A stretch of 64,000 nucleotides of DNA from an uncultured Desulfobacter sp. (GTDB lineage: Bacteria > Desulfobacterota > Desulfobacteria > Desulfobacterales > Desulfobacteraceae), in NCBI RefSeq assembly GCF_963666145.1, contig NZ_OY762614.1, positions 1-64,000 on the forward strand, given 5' to 3'. The notes beneath the pieces are model-generated. The model was not told the origin of the DNA and searched no databases. It saw only the letters and a program-made list of their open reading frames with translations. The translations under genes were made by a program, and so were the position numbers. This document shows, piece by piece, positions 1-9,325 of the stretch; positions within the stretch are counted from its first letter, which is position 1; every line of letters begins with the position of its first letter.

Positions 1-96
1 AAGTTGGGAAACCATCAAAGGAGAAACTTCTTAATTTGAACGATAGAAATTCTTCTGATCAACGACAATTATTTTTTCCACGGGGTTTATATAGCG

Positions 97-127
97 AAAA
101 CGGCATAAAATAAAAATATGGCGTTTT
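97..127. promoter_or_regulatory. Putative HipB operator (inverted repeat)
   Basis: An interrupted inverted repeat lies 52-82 bp upstream of the hipB start: AAAACGGCAT (97-106) and ATGGCGTTTT (118-127), with one mismatch between the arms and an 11-base AT-rich spacer. HipB-type antitoxins are known to bind such palindromes and repress their own operon. That this is the operator is inferred from position and symmetry only. Confidence 0.4.
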
Positions 128-178
128 AAACATAATTTGATATTATACCGTTATCGACATATTTTTTTGGAGGACACG

Positions 179-451
179 ATGCATCAGATCATGGTCTCCC
201 CCAGAGATCTTGGGGCAACACTTAGAGAATTGAGGAAGCAAAAAGGGATGACCCAGACAGCCTTGGGTAAACGGGTGGGGCTTGATCAAAAACGGATATC
301 CCTAATGGAAAACGGCAATCCTAATATCCGGGTGGCCAGCCTGTTCAGACTGCTTTCCGCCTTGGGCGTGGGTATGGCCCTTGAGCCCAAGGCCATTGAT
401 GGAACGACTCCAGTCCAGGGGAACCAGGAATATAATAAGGATGAATGGTGA
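179..451 (+). CDS. hipB: HipB-like antitoxin, Xre/Cro helix-turn-helix
   Basis: Small DNA-binding antitoxin of about 90 residues that should bind and neutralise the HipA kinase and repress the operon. The helix-turn-helix is seen around residues 12-65 (LGATLRELRKQKGMTQTAL, then KRVGLDQKRISLMENG), typical of Xre-family HipB proteins. I chose ATG 179 because GGAGG lies five bases upstream; the open frame extends back to a TTG at 137 with no ribosome site. The stop overlaps the start of hipA, so the two genes are translationally coupled, the usual hipBA arrangement. Confidence 0.85.
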   Translation: MHQIMVSPRDLGATLRELRKQKGMTQTALGKRVGLDQKRISLMENGNPNIRVASLFRLLSALGVGMALEPKAIDGTTPVQGNQEYNKDEW

Positions 452-1773
452 TGGGAAAGGCAAAAAATCTTACCGTCCTTATGAACGGTATTCCTGTGGG
501 CCGGCTGAACCGCAGTGCCAAAGGGATTATCTCTTTTGGTTATGACGAGGATTGGCTTTCAGACCGCAATAGACGACCCTTGTCCCTGTCTCTTCCTCTT
601 ACAACCCAGGTTTATTCTGGTGACCGGGTTGAAAATTATTTTGACAACCTGCTGCCTGACAACATGACATTGCGCAACAGGCTGCAGGCTAGGGTCGGGG
701 CTTCGTCCACCCGGGCCTTTGACCTACTCTCCCACATCGGCAGGGATTGTGTGGGAGCGGTGCAACTTGTTCCCGAAGGAGAAACACCAAATGTCAAAAT
801 GGTCACCGTAGATCGGGTAGATGAGGCGCAGATAGAGGCTATTCTCAAGTCCTATGCCGCCATGCCCCTGGGGGTGGACATTGATGCCGATTTCAGGCTT
901 TCCGTTGCCGGTGCCCAGGAAAAAACTGCATTCCTCAGGATGCAGAACGACTGGTACCGCCCTTCCGGAGCTACGCCGACCAGTCATATTTTCAAGCTGC
1001 CGATGGGGCGACTGGGCCAAACCGGCTTAGATTTGTCAGGCAGTGTGGAAAACGAATGGCTCTGCCAAAAGCTGTTGGGAGCCTTTGGCATGGCGGCGGC
1101 TGACACCCAGATAGCAAACTTCGGCAGCCAGAAGGTGCTGGTGGTGGAGCGATTTGATCGACGCTGGTCCGCTGACAGCACCTGGCTGATCCGACTGCCC
1201 CAGGAAGATATCTGCCAAGCCACGGGCATCCCTTCGGCCCTGAAATATGAGGCGGACGGGGGACCAGGCATGACCACGATCATGGATCTGCTTCTGGGGT
1301 CAGACAAGGCTCATGAGGACCGGACCTTATTCATGACGGCCCAACTGCTTTTCTGGATGTTGGGGGCCATTGACGGTCACGCCAAGAATTTCAGCATTTT
1401 TCTTCGTCCCGGCAGCCGGTTTCACCTGACCCCATTTTACGATGTAATTTCAATCTATCCTTTGGCCAGGGCTGGCCAGATTTCCATGCACAAGGTTAAG
1501 ATGGCCATGGCCGTGTCAGGGAAAAACCGTCATTACAGATGGAACAGCATAACCAGAAGACATTGGTTAAATACTGCAAAAAAATGCAGGTACCCGGAAG
1601 ATGAGATGAAGCAAATTATTGAAAAATGTTGCGATATGGCACAAGGGTGCATCGATCAGGTAGGTGCTACCCTCCCCCCGGGTTTTCCCGGACAGATCTC
1701 AGCAGCAATTTTTTCTGGAATGCACCAGGCAAGGGAACGGTTGATTAACAATAAAAAGGATGGATCTGCTTAA
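445..1773 (+). CDS. hipA: HipA-family serine/threonine kinase toxin
   Basis: Toxin of a type II toxin-antitoxin pair; HipA kinases phosphorylate aminoacyl-tRNA synthetases (GltX for E. coli HipA) and induce dormancy. The 442-residue length matches E. coli HipA. The N-terminal subdomain is present (LTVLMNGIPVGRL), followed by the kinase core: SVAGAQEKTAFL, HIFKLP, VERFDR, LPQEDICQATG, the catalytic loop DGHAKNFS and the metal-binding motif LTPFYDV. No key residue appears lost. The start overlaps hipB by seven bases; ATG 451, which makes a one-base TGATG overlap, is an equally good choice. The physiological target is not visible from sequence. Confidence 0.88.
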   Translation: MVMGKAKNLTVLMNGIPVGRLNRSAKGIISFGYDEDWLSDRNRRPLSLSLPLTTQVYSGDRVENYFDNLLPDNMTLRNRLQARVGASSTRAFDLLSHIGRDCVGAVQLVPEGETPNVKMVTVDRVDEAQIEAILKSYAAMPLGVDIDADFRLSVAGAQEKTAFLRMQNDWYRPSGATPTSHIFKLPMGRLGQTGLDLSGSVENEWLCQKLLGAFGMAAADTQIANFGSQKVLVVERFDRRWSADSTWLIRLPQEDICQATGIPSALKYEADGGPGMTTIMDLLLGSDKAHEDRTLFMTAQLLFWMLGAIDGHAKNFSIFLRPGSRFHLTPFYDVISIYPLARAGQISMHKVKMAMAVSGKNRHYRWNSITRRHWLNTAKKCRYPEDEMKQIIEKCCDMAQGCIDQVGATLPPGFPGQISAAIFSGMHQARERLINNKKDGSA

Positions 1774-2964
1774 AATTAATAAAATTTCAAGTGGCATCTC
1801 CAATAACATAAGTAGTAAACGCCTTAATTGATAAGCATCTCAGTCAAAACTTATAGACACAAAGTTCTCCTCTGTTGTGTGGCTATTTTCAAGATTTCAT
1901 TAATTTTCAAACTATTTATAGCCATTTTTATGAGAACAATTTTGACTAAAAACAGTCGATTAAAATTAAAATCGCCGAATAGGAAAAATACTTCTTAAAA
2001 TAAAACAATTTTTTCCTATAATATCACTCTGATTTATCAATCGGAGAAAGTAATCTTATGTTTATCTCATGTTCGCCAGTTGTAGGATCATTTGGTCCCT
2101 TCTTGTGAAGAAATCCCTAATAATTTCAAAAAAATATTGGTTTCGGCGCCAAAATCTGTAGGCACACGAATATAGAGTTTATTATTAACATATTAGCTAA
2201 TACATGCTTTTTAGGTGGGCATGTATGTACGCACGATAAAAAAGCAAGAACAAGGATGGGTGTGAAATCGGCTACGTTCAGTTAGCCCACGGTGCCCGAC
2301 ACCTTGAAACGGGCTATTCCCTGACCGATGTCATCCGTTTTCCTTGGCGGCTTGCCATGTTTGCCTTAATAATCTTCAAGTTCCCCATACTTACAAAAAC
2401 AGACAAGGGAACAAAAAATGAAGATAATGATCGCAAGCCAGTAGCTGCTCAGGTATCAACGGGATCATTTTTTCGGAGTAGAATTTTTGCATAAAGATTT
2501 GCGTATACTACACACAAAAAATAGATGGGATTTACAGTAACATGTTAGAAATATTAAAAATAACCAATATGTAGAGTTTCTACCCCCTTCAGATTGCCCC
2601 AAATTTTGTAGGCACTACGCCATTTTTGATAATCGCCGTATCCCTTGATAGACAAGGTCTTTGCCTTTTCGTATACCTACGACTGTCGAACGGGAGTTTA
2701 TCAAACGTTCTATCATTAATACGATTTTAACATTCAAAAAGAATATAAGATTTAAATAGGTTAAAGCCTTAGGTAAATGTGCTTTGAGAATTAGGGAATA
2801 AATATTGCATATTTTCGAGAAGTGTTTGAAAAGCAATGCTTGTCTCAGGCAAGTAGGAAAAGTTTTGATCTTCAATTATTTTTGTCAATGAAGACAGTCG
2901 ACTCGCTGACTTAAACACACCTATTTTTATTTATTATACTTCGATTAGCCAAAAGGAGAAAAAG
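1774..2964. other. AT-rich gene-poor stretch with decayed fragments
   Basis: No convincing gene. An 84-codon open frame without a start (2240-2494, +) has higher-GC coding-like content (reads GYVQLAHGARHLETG...) and may be a gene fragment of unknown origin. An 86-codon minus-strand open frame (2615-2875) ends LVYQGIRRLSKMA and abuts the element described next: AATTTTGTAGGCAC near 2602-2615, which is nearly repeated as AAATCTGTAGGCAC near 2152-2165 in the same orientation. These could be relics of an insertion sequence, but I cannot name a family. Confidence 0.4.
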
Positions 2965-3516
2965 ATGTTTTTCATTTGTAAGATTAGATTGTTGGGCGTT
3001 TTTTTAAGCACCATGTTTCTTTTATTTTTACCTTTATCGGTTCATGCAGCAATTGACTACTCATTGAATGACTTAGGTGGTGGGAGATACGAATATCTTT
3101 ACACTGTAAGCAACGATAATTACGATTTTGATATTGAAGAATTTTCCATTTTTTTTGATTTCGAAAGCTATGAAAATCTGGAGATCACATCCACACCATC
3201 ATCCTGGGACCCAATACTCATTCAACCCGACGTTGACTTAGAAGAAGATGGGATGTTTGATGCTTTAGCCTTGGGGATGCCATTAGTTTTAGGAGAGGTT
3301 GTATCTGGCTTTGGTGTTAGTTTTGACTGGATAGGTTCAGGTATCCCTGGGACGCAGGCTTATGAATTCATCGATCCAGATAGTTTTATGGTTTTAGACG
3401 ACGGCTCAACAACCCTGACAGCAGTTCCGTTACCTGCCGGTATTTACTTTATGATTTCTGGATTGATGACAATAGCAGGTTTAGGACGCTCGTGCCGGAA
3501 TCGACTGAAAGATTAA
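2965..3516 (+). CDS. Secreted VPLPA-CTERM sorting domain protein
   Basis: A 183-residue exported protein. It has an N-terminal signal peptide (hydrophobic core around residues 8-25, cleavage probably after SVHA) and a C-terminal sorting tripartite tail: the motif AVPLPAG near residue 152, a hydrophobic helix (IYFMISGLMTIAGL) and a basic end (RSCRNRLKD). This is the VPLPA-type variant of the PEP-CTERM signal, recognised by an exosortase that processes proteins for surface display or exopolysaccharide association. The mature middle is acidic and resembles no enzyme I know. AAAGGAG sits just ahead of the ATG. It precedes a secreted protease gene by 45 bases, so the two may be cotranscribed. No exosortase is in this window. 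Confidence 0.75.
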   Translation: MFFICKIRLLGVFLSTMFLLFLPLSVHAAIDYSLNDLGGGRYEYLYTVSNDNYDFDIEEFSIFFDFESYENLEITSTPSSWDPILIQPDVDLEEDGMFDALALGMPLVLGEVVSGFGVSFDWIGSGIPGTQAYEFIDPDSFMVLDDGSTTLTAVPLPAGIYFMISGLMTIAGLGRSCRNRLKD

Positions 3517-3561
3517 ACTAAGTTCTTATTGTGTTTATTTTACCATTAAGCGGGGGGAAAC

Positions 3562-6042
3562 ATGTTTAAAAATTTATTGCGTTTTTTATCAATCCACATT
3601 GCTATTACAATACTTATGTTCTGTCCAGGGCCAGCATGGGCTGATATAGAAACTGACTTAAGTGTCGAAAATTACACTAAACTATCTAAGCAAAGAGTTG
3701 GACGTACTGTATATGAGTTCACCTATTCAGTTGATATATCTAATACCGCGCCCATTAACTATGAGAATGTCTTGATAAACGTTTCAAGTTCAAGCCCACA
3801 TACCACAATTATAAAAGATGTCATTGATATCGGCTCGGTTAATGCCTCTACTGATTTATCTTCTACTGATACGTTTAGATTCCGCCAGGATCGGCGCTAT
3901 CCGTTTGACTCCGATGCGATTACTTTTATATTTACGGGAGATGAGGTTCCCAACACAAGACCTTTTGCATCTTCAGGTAAGAATCAATTGGTGCAACTCG
4001 GGACTATCGTGCAATTGGACGGAAGCGGATCTGAGGATGCAGAAAGCCCAAACTTGAATTTTAACTGGGTATTTCAATCGAAGCCTTTGAACAGTGCAGC
4101 CGATTTTGACGACCCGTCAGCCGAGAACCCCACCTTTGTGGCCGATATCCCGGGTCGGTATGTCATTCAACTGACGGTGAACGACGGTGTAGAAAACAGC
4201 GACCCCGATACGATCAGCGTCAACACGGTAACCGGGGATGTTGACGTGAATTTTGACAATGAAATTTCTTCGCTTGATCAAGATATCATTGAATACTGCT
4301 ACGGGGTGAGTGTGGCCCAGTACCCGATGTGCTCGCGGACTGATTTGAACGGCACTGGTATCGTTGATGAGGGCGACCTGGAAATAATGGGATATGCCTT
4401 GTTCCATTCTGCTCCTGATCCGGATCTGTCCAATGAGGGCAAGGTGGATGGTGACGACCTCGCTATTGTATCTGGCTGCATGGGGGAAACCCCGACGACG
4501 ATTGATACCTGCGGCATCGCCGATGTGAATGGGGATAATTTTGTCTCTAACGCGGATATAAATCTGATTCAAACCGCTATGGGAGAGGATGGTTTTGTTT
4601 TTTTAAACGACCAGCCAATAGTCGAACTCGCGCAAACCCCGGGGGGCACATCTTTTGCTTTGGACAGATTTTTGGTGGAAGTCAATGTCGGAACATCACG
4701 TACGATTGTTGATTCTCTGGCAGCATCTGTTGGTGCTACAGTCTCTGGTTTTTTAGGAAACGATTTATTTATGTTTTCCATCCCAGTAAAATCAGAGGAA
4801 GACATTATCCAGATTATGGAAACTCTGGCTTCTGACCCTAATATTAGTTCCGTTTTGCCCGATATCATAGGGGAGTTATCTTCTTTTTCTTCTGATTTTG
4901 ATAATTTCGAGCATGACATTATAGGTATAAGTAGGAGACCTTATGACCTAATTTTAGCTGAAAAGGCTTGGGAACTTATAAAGCTGAGTAATCTACAGCC
5001 GAAAGATGTAAAAAAACCAATTGTCGGCATTATCGATGGAGTCATCGATAATAATAACACCGAATTTAATGGTGTGAATATTTTATATCAACAGGGATCT
5101 CCTCTGGATAGCCAAATAACTCATCATGGAACGATGGTGGCTGGTATTATTGCTGCAAACAATAGAAAAGGCAACGAGAGCATAACCGGAATTGCTTATG
5201 GTGGGACGAATGGAGATTTGGGTATTATATCCGCTCCGATCTCCGATGGACATGGAATCACACCTGACCTTGGCAAAATATTCAAACAATTAATGTATCT
5301 TGCCACAACTAATGTCAGCGTTATAAATATGAGCTTTAGAACCCTAATAAAAGATAACGAGCTATGGAATCAAACTGTAAAAAATTGGTATTATAAATTC
5401 TTTACTCGATATCCTGAGAAGCTATTTATTATTTGTGCTGATAATTGGAATATGGAAGCATCGAAATATGGCCCTATGGGTGCGGTTAGTTTTGATGGTG
5501 ATCGTCCTGGAAATGTTCTTGTGGTTGGGTCTTCCAACAAATCTGGTACTGCAAAAGCCGGCTTTTCAAATTTCGGCAGTTTTGTAGACATATGGGCTCC
5601 TGGTGAGCTAATTTATGGGCCAACAATTCCTAATGGCCCAGAATTTCCAGAAGACCAAGTATCTTCAAATGATTCAAGATATAAAGCGTATTCTGGTACT
5701 AGCTATTCTGCACCAATGGTTACTGGTGCTGCAGCTCTTTTGCAATATTTAGCACCTCAATATTTAGCCCGCAATCCTGAATTAACAAAATCTTTTCTTA
5801 TTAGTTATGGCGATTTAATCCCCGATATCAATCAAATTTTTGTTTCATATCAAGACGGCATGCAATTAAATGTGTGTAAAGCTACAGAAGCTGTGCTTTC
5901 ACAATTAGGTGCTCTTGATCCTAACATTGTTCCTCCTAATTTTTGCAATGTTGGGAATGGTGGATTTGTTACAGGTAGCATGTTAGGCCCAAAACAAGCG
6001 TGTTTTCCCAAATACAACACTCATGAGCAATCGGTCGTTTGA
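3562..6042 (+). CDS. Secreted subtilisin-like (S8) protease, 3' end replaced by IS1380 insertion
   Basis: N-terminal part of an exported serine protease. Order seen: signal peptide (residues 1-28), a repeat-rich region, a PKD-like domain (about 130-220, ending YVIQLTVNDG), dockerin-like calcium loops (about 222-345, e.g. DLNGTGIVDEGDL and DVNGDNFVSNADI), a propeptide-like segment, then a subtilase domain with Asp (VGIIDGVIDNN), His (HHGTMVAGIIAANN) and Ser (SGTSYSAPMVTGAAALL). From residue 809 onward the sequence (GPKQACFPKY...) is encoded by the IS element inserted at 5987, so the last 18 residues are foreign. The native C-terminal domain is found at 7833-8450 in the matching frame. The catalytic triad is intact, so the truncated product might still be active, but its fate is unknown. 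Confidence 0.82.
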   Translation: MFKNLLRFLSIHIAITILMFCPGPAWADIETDLSVENYTKLSKQRVGRTVYEFTYSVDISNTAPINYENVLINVSSSSPHTTIIKDVIDIGSVNASTDLSSTDTFRFRQDRRYPFDSDAITFIFTGDEVPNTRPFASSGKNQLVQLGTIVQLDGSGSEDAESPNLNFNWVFQSKPLNSAADFDDPSAENPTFVADIPGRYVIQLTVNDGVENSDPDTISVNTVTGDVDVNFDNEISSLDQDIIEYCYGVSVAQYPMCSRTDLNGTGIVDEGDLEIMGYALFHSAPDPDLSNEGKVDGDDLAIVSGCMGETPTTIDTCGIADVNGDNFVSNADINLIQTAMGEDGFVFLNDQPIVELAQTPGGTSFALDRFLVEVNVGTSRTIVDSLAASVGATVSGFLGNDLFMFSIPVKSEEDIIQIMETLASDPNISSVLPDIIGELSSFSSDFDNFEHDIIGISRRPYDLILAEKAWELIKLSNLQPKDVKKPIVGIIDGVIDNNNTEFNGVNILYQQGSPLDSQITHHGTMVAGIIAANNRKGNESITGIAYGGTNGDLGIISAPISDGHGITPDLGKIFKQLMYLATTNVSVINMSFRTLIKDNELWNQTVKNWYYKFFTRYPEKLFIICADNWNMEASKYGPMGAVSFDGDRPGNVLVVGSSNKSGTAKAGFSNFGSFVDIWAPGELIYGPTIPNGPEFPEDQVSSNDSRYKAYSGTSYSAPMVTGAAALLQYLAPQYLARNPELTKSFLISYGDLIPDINQIFVSYQDGMQLNVCKATEAVLSQLGALDPNIVPPNFCNVGNGGFVTGSMLGPKQACFPKYNTHEQSVV

Positions 6043-7829
6043 GCTATGATTTTTATCGCCAATTGTCATCAGGCAGACGAACTGCTCCCCATATTTTTGA
6101 GTCATACCGATTGTGTTGTGGTTCATTTTTTTTAAATCCTTTTAAAAGCTACCGGTTTAGGACTCGCCATTGCAAACCATTTGCAATAACTATCCGGTGG
6201 GAGAAAGATCACGTAACCCGGACGGTCTTCATGAAGTCAAAGTACTTGAACATGCTTGTAAGACGATCATTATAACCAATGATTCGATATTTTATGGCCC
6301 TGCCGGATCGCAAGATTAAACAGGGGATGTTTATAAATGTCTGGATGAACCGCTTGAATTCCATGCGGATTATTGAAAGACCTAATGCCCGATATGGCAT
6401 CAGCAGCCCATACCAGGCTTTCAGATCCCATGCCAAAGAGGCGATAACCATATAGGCCCAGTTGGCATTTAGAGAATCCGACGGGTTCTCCATAGCACGT
6501 ACACCATGTTTCAACTGGTCAATATCATTCTCGTGATCAGCCCGTTTTCGGTAAAAATCCACCAACTGCTCGGCCGATTTTTTCCAATCGTTGGTGATAT
6601 AAAAAAAGTAACGAACATCATCAAACAGCAGACGTTCACCTTTATACTCGTTGATCGTTTTGCGCAGAACGATCATCCGGTAGGGCTTCCGACATTTACC
6701 CGGCTTATATTTAAATTCGGCTATATGTTCACATGCGGTCTCCAAGCGTTTAAATTTGCGTTTTTTAACCACTTCACGTTTAACATTTTCCGGGCGTTGT
6801 CTGGGAACTGTTTTAATCGACCGAGGCGGTTTTTCAAATACAATCCAGTCAGACTCCGAGAGATTATTGGCCTGTTTGACCAAATTTGATCTGGCATCCA
6901 TGCCAAATATAAAGGAACAGCGCTGATCCCATTTATCAAAGTTAGTGGTAAGACTAAAATCAGTATCACCCCGAACGTATAATTTTTTGAAAGTACCTTC
7001 CAGCAAATCAAGTGCCTTATCCACCCACTGCGCAGAACCAAGGTGGGACGGAGCATTACCTGACCGGTTGATAATGTATAGAGGCTCCCTTGTTTTTTCC
7101 AAAGAGACGACCAATGGAGCATATCCCCACGTCCCTTTGTAAGAGATATCCATGCCCTGTTTGCACTCGCCGGTTGTCCCACTGATAGTACCGTCGATAT
7201 TAATAATGGCTGCTTTCTTGAAATTTTGTGGCTGCTTTTCCCATATCTTTTTTCGGATGGTATTTTTTATATCCATCAGAGTCACAATATCTTCCGGGGA
7301 AAACCGGCGTAAAAAATCTCCTGCCGTAGTGGGATCAGGGATAAGTTTTGCATCCAGCGCATTAAGCCAGGCTTCATTATTTCTGAGTAGTTCAATATCC
7401 TGGAGGCAAGTACCGCCGGCAAGAATATTATATGCCATATTGGCGATATGATCTGATTCGTGATATGGCAGATGGCGTTTTAGCAACTCGAGCTCTTTAT
7501 CTATCTCTTTCAGGAGGCCAGTCCTTTTTGCAAGCATATGAATCAGGCCTATGCCGCCGTGAGCAACCCCTTGGAGACGACCGTCAATCTCGTATTGAAT
7601 GTTGGACGCCTTTAACATAGGAGTCGGCTGTTCCGTCCAATTTCTTTTGTTAAGTTTTTTGCTGATTTTTTTCTTGCGTTTTGCCAATTTTTTGCTGATA
7701 TTCTTATTCACTCGAAACGTCCTTTCAACTTTGTATAGTTTGTTGTGGAAAACTCATTATACTCTTTATTGTTAGGCGTTTCGAGACTTTATCTTCTTTT
7801 TTATTACTTATTTCACGCTTGTTTTGGGG
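5987..7829 (-). mobile_element. IS1380-family insertion sequence (complete, 1843 bp)
   Basis: Boundaries come from the sequence. Terminal inverted repeats GCCCAAAACAAGCGTG (from 5987) and its complement CACGCTTGTTTTGGGG (ending 7829) differ only at the outermost base. TTAG flanks the element on both sides (5983-5986 and 7830-7833), a 4-bp target duplication as expected for the IS1380 family. It carries one transposase gene on the minus strand. It split a secreted protease gene. A second, truncated copy of its transposase-distal end lies at 15930-16194 in inverted orientation. Confidence 0.92.
6209..7711 (-). CDS. IS1380-family DDE transposase
   Basis: A 500-residue transposase. The N-terminal half carries the family signature around residues 85-165 (SDHIANMAYNILAGG, LRNNEAWLNALDA, IPDPTTAGDFLRRF); a catalytic Asp follows in INIDGTISG and others in VRGDTDFSLT, and the acidic C-terminal segment contains KRADHENDIDQLKHG. 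The N-terminus is very lysine rich. The start is GTG at 7711 with AAAGGAC nine or so bases upstream. The length is typical of the family and no frame break is seen, so it is probably functional. Its last codons (FKYFDFMKTVRVT) are duplicated at 15932 in the truncated copy. Confidence 0.9.
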   Translation of the reverse strand: MNKNISKKLAKRKKKISKKLNKRNWTEQPTPMLKASNIQYEIDGRLQGVAHGGIGLIHMLAKRTGLLKEIDKELELLKRHLPYHESDHIANMAYNILAGGTCLQDIELLRNNEAWLNALDAKLIPDPTTAGDFLRRFSPEDIVTLMDIKNTIRKKIWEKQPQNFKKAAIINIDGTISGTTGECKQGMDISYKGTWGYAPLVVSLEKTREPLYIINRSGNAPSHLGSAQWVDKALDLLEGTFKKLYVRGDTDFSLTTNFDKWDQRCSFIFGMDARSNLVKQANNLSESDWIVFEKPPRSIKTVPRQRPENVKREVVKKRKFKRLETACEHIAEFKYKPGKCRKPYRMIVLRKTINEYKGERLLFDDVRYFFYITNDWKKSAEQLVDFYRKRADHENDIDQLKHGVRAMENPSDSLNANWAYMVIASLAWDLKAWYGLLMPYRALGLSIIRMEFKRFIQTFINIPCLILRSGRAIKYRIIGYNDRLTSMFKYFDFMKTVRVT

Positions 7830-7832
7830 TTA

Positions 7833-8450
7833 GGTTGGGAAACCTTCGGGGACAGCCAAGTTGTGGCATCCTACCCCAGTAGTGGTTCCATAAGGCCAGA
7901 GAACTCCCCAAACATGAATTTACTACGTTCCAACGGTAATTCAAGAATAACTGCAGAAGAAATGGAGAATAACTTAGATCTACCAAGCGGCATAATCGAT
8001 GGGGCCCTTGGCGGTAATGCTACTTATGGTTCTTTAACTTATCAAACTGTAGCAGCACGGGAAACAGATGAACTTCATATTAATTGGAATTTGGTTGCTG
8101 GCTCCATGCCGTATGAAGAGGCAAAGGCCTTCGTTATTATTTGTAAAGAAAAAAGTGACAGACCAAACGAGTGTGCTTATGACGCTGGTGGAAATTTAAT
8201 TGGATCTGTAGAAGTGCTTACTTTTAATCATTATGGATTTGATAGAGAAGCCAGTTCCACAATGGCTAACAGCAGTGTAACTGGTGCGTCATATATGCGG
8301 CAGACAGGCTGGAAGGAATCTGTATATCCCATACCCTCGACGGGCAACTACATTATCGGTATTGGTATTATGGATGTAAATAGTAATTATGGAGCTCACA
8401 TGCTGTTAGTTGATGATGTAGTTCTGCAAAGCACTCTTTCAAGCAATTAG
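7833..8450 (+). pseudogene. Displaced C-terminal domain of the subtilisin-like protease
   Basis: About 205 codons that continue the protease gene begun at 3562. If the element and one TTAG copy are removed, codon 808 (Leu) is followed directly by GGT TGG GAA, giving ...VTGSML-GWETFGDSQVV... with no frame change and a total of about 1013 codons. The domain begins with a G-W-x2-x-GD pattern and beta-rich sequence that resembles secreted C-terminal carbohydrate- or anchor-type beta sandwiches. It now lacks its own promoter, ribosome site and signal peptide, although an in-frame start-like codon lies just inside the IS end at 7824. It is probably not expressed as a functional protein. Confidence 0.85.
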
Positions 8451-8577
8451 GGATCTAAACTATCGCATTGGCGATTTATAATAAGTGATCAAGTAGCTTT
8501 TGTCTGTTTGAGTGTGTTTTTAGATCTTTCAACTGTGAGTAAGTAAAGATCGAAATTTTTTTTGCTATATATTGAGT

Positions 8578-8612
8578 AAAAAAGGTAGAGCAATCACGGC
8601 TCCGCCTTTTTT
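8578..8612 (+). terminator. Rho-independent terminator
   Basis: The arms AAAAAAGGTAGAGC (8578-8591) and GCTCCGCCTTTTTT (8599-8612) form a stem with one wobble and one mismatch, a seven-base loop and a T-rich 3' side. It lies 130 bp after the protease reading frame and would have ended the original protease transcript. Confidence 0.6.
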
Positions 8613-8680
8613 ATTGCATAAACTCTAAAAAACTGCTGAATAATGGTATTTATGTAGCGAGTTTTTTTTGTTGCGTGTTC

Positions 8681-8745
8681 TACCCCGCCCGATCCAGCCG
8701 GACCCTGCAGGACCCCGCCATATTTTGAAAAAATACTACCCCGCC
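8681..8745. repeat. ACCCCGCC iterons, first cluster
   Basis: Three clear copies of [TG]ACCCCGCC begin at 8681, 8711 and 8737, and a degenerate GACCCTGCA lies near 8701. The spacing is 30 and 26 bp. The cluster ends 40 bp before zinc-finger gene A. Similar boxes precede zinc-finger gene B. They could be transposase-binding end sites, operators or replication iterons. Confidence 0.6.
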
Positions 8746-8785
8746 ATCGTTCATCCGATCATAGACCTAAGGAGGTATCAGGTCT

Positions 8786-9325
8786 ATGAAAAAACAAATT
8801 CGCCGGCGCAGGTGTAAAAACTGCCAAAATTTATTCAAGCCCGATGCCCGCCATTTAAAGCGGCAGAAATTCTGCGACCAACCCGAATGTAAAATTGCCA
8901 GTAAAAAACACAGCCAGCAAAAATGGCTGAGTAAGCCAAAAAATCAAGATTATTTCTCAGGGCCTGAGAATGTTGCCCGTGTTCAGGAGTGGCGCCAAAA
9001 CAATCCAGGCTACTGGAAACGAAAAAATCCCCCTAAAAGGCTATCCTTAACTGAAGATGCGTTACAAGAGATAAAAACCGGCAAAAGCATTGCTGGTAAA
9101 GGATCTCCGATGGATTTAACCCAAATACCGTTACAAGATTTAATATCGGCCAAGACCCTTGTCTTTGTAGGGTTTGACACCCTCCTTAACAAAAATGCGT
9201 TACAAGAGATTATTGATGCCACGGACCAGGAAACGATAGAATTGACACCAGATATTCTGAAAGAATTGACTCAAAAGAAGAGGTGGCAACATGGGCAAAC
9301 TATTTTCTTCAAAGGAACTTTATAA
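8786..9325 (+). CDS. Zinc-finger protein A of the transposition module
   Basis: A 179-residue protein with an N-terminal four-cysteine motif (RCKNCQNLF...FCDQPEC, residues 9-34) including the segment FKPDARHLKRQKFC. The same C-x2-C, PDxRxKxRQ, C-x4-C pattern starts zinc-finger protein B at 9802, so the two are paralogues. The basic N-terminus suggests nucleic-acid binding; the rest (SLTEDALQEIKTG..., and ...LTPDILKELTQKKRW) is unrecognised. AGGAGGT lies 11 bases upstream. Its end overlaps CHC2-A by 35 bases, indicating coupled expression. The position next to iterons suggests it may bind them; this is inference. Confidence 0.65.
   Translation: MKKQIRRRRCKNCQNLFKPDARHLKRQKFCDQPECKIASKKHSQQKWLSKPKNQDYFSGPENVARVQEWRQNNPGYWKRKNPPKRLSLTEDALQEIKTGKSIAGKGSPMDLTQIPLQDLISAKTLVFVGFDTLLNKNALQEIIDATDQETIELTPDILKELTQKKRWQHGQTIFFKGTL

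Noticed and set aside
2615..2875. 86-codon minus-strand frame as a gene
   Set aside because: No ribosome site or recognisable domain, and very AT-rich composition; kept only as a possible relic.
6039..6275. Open frame after the protease gene
   Set aside because: It lies in the noncoding end of the IS1380 element; the inverted copy near 15862-16068 gives a mirror frame.
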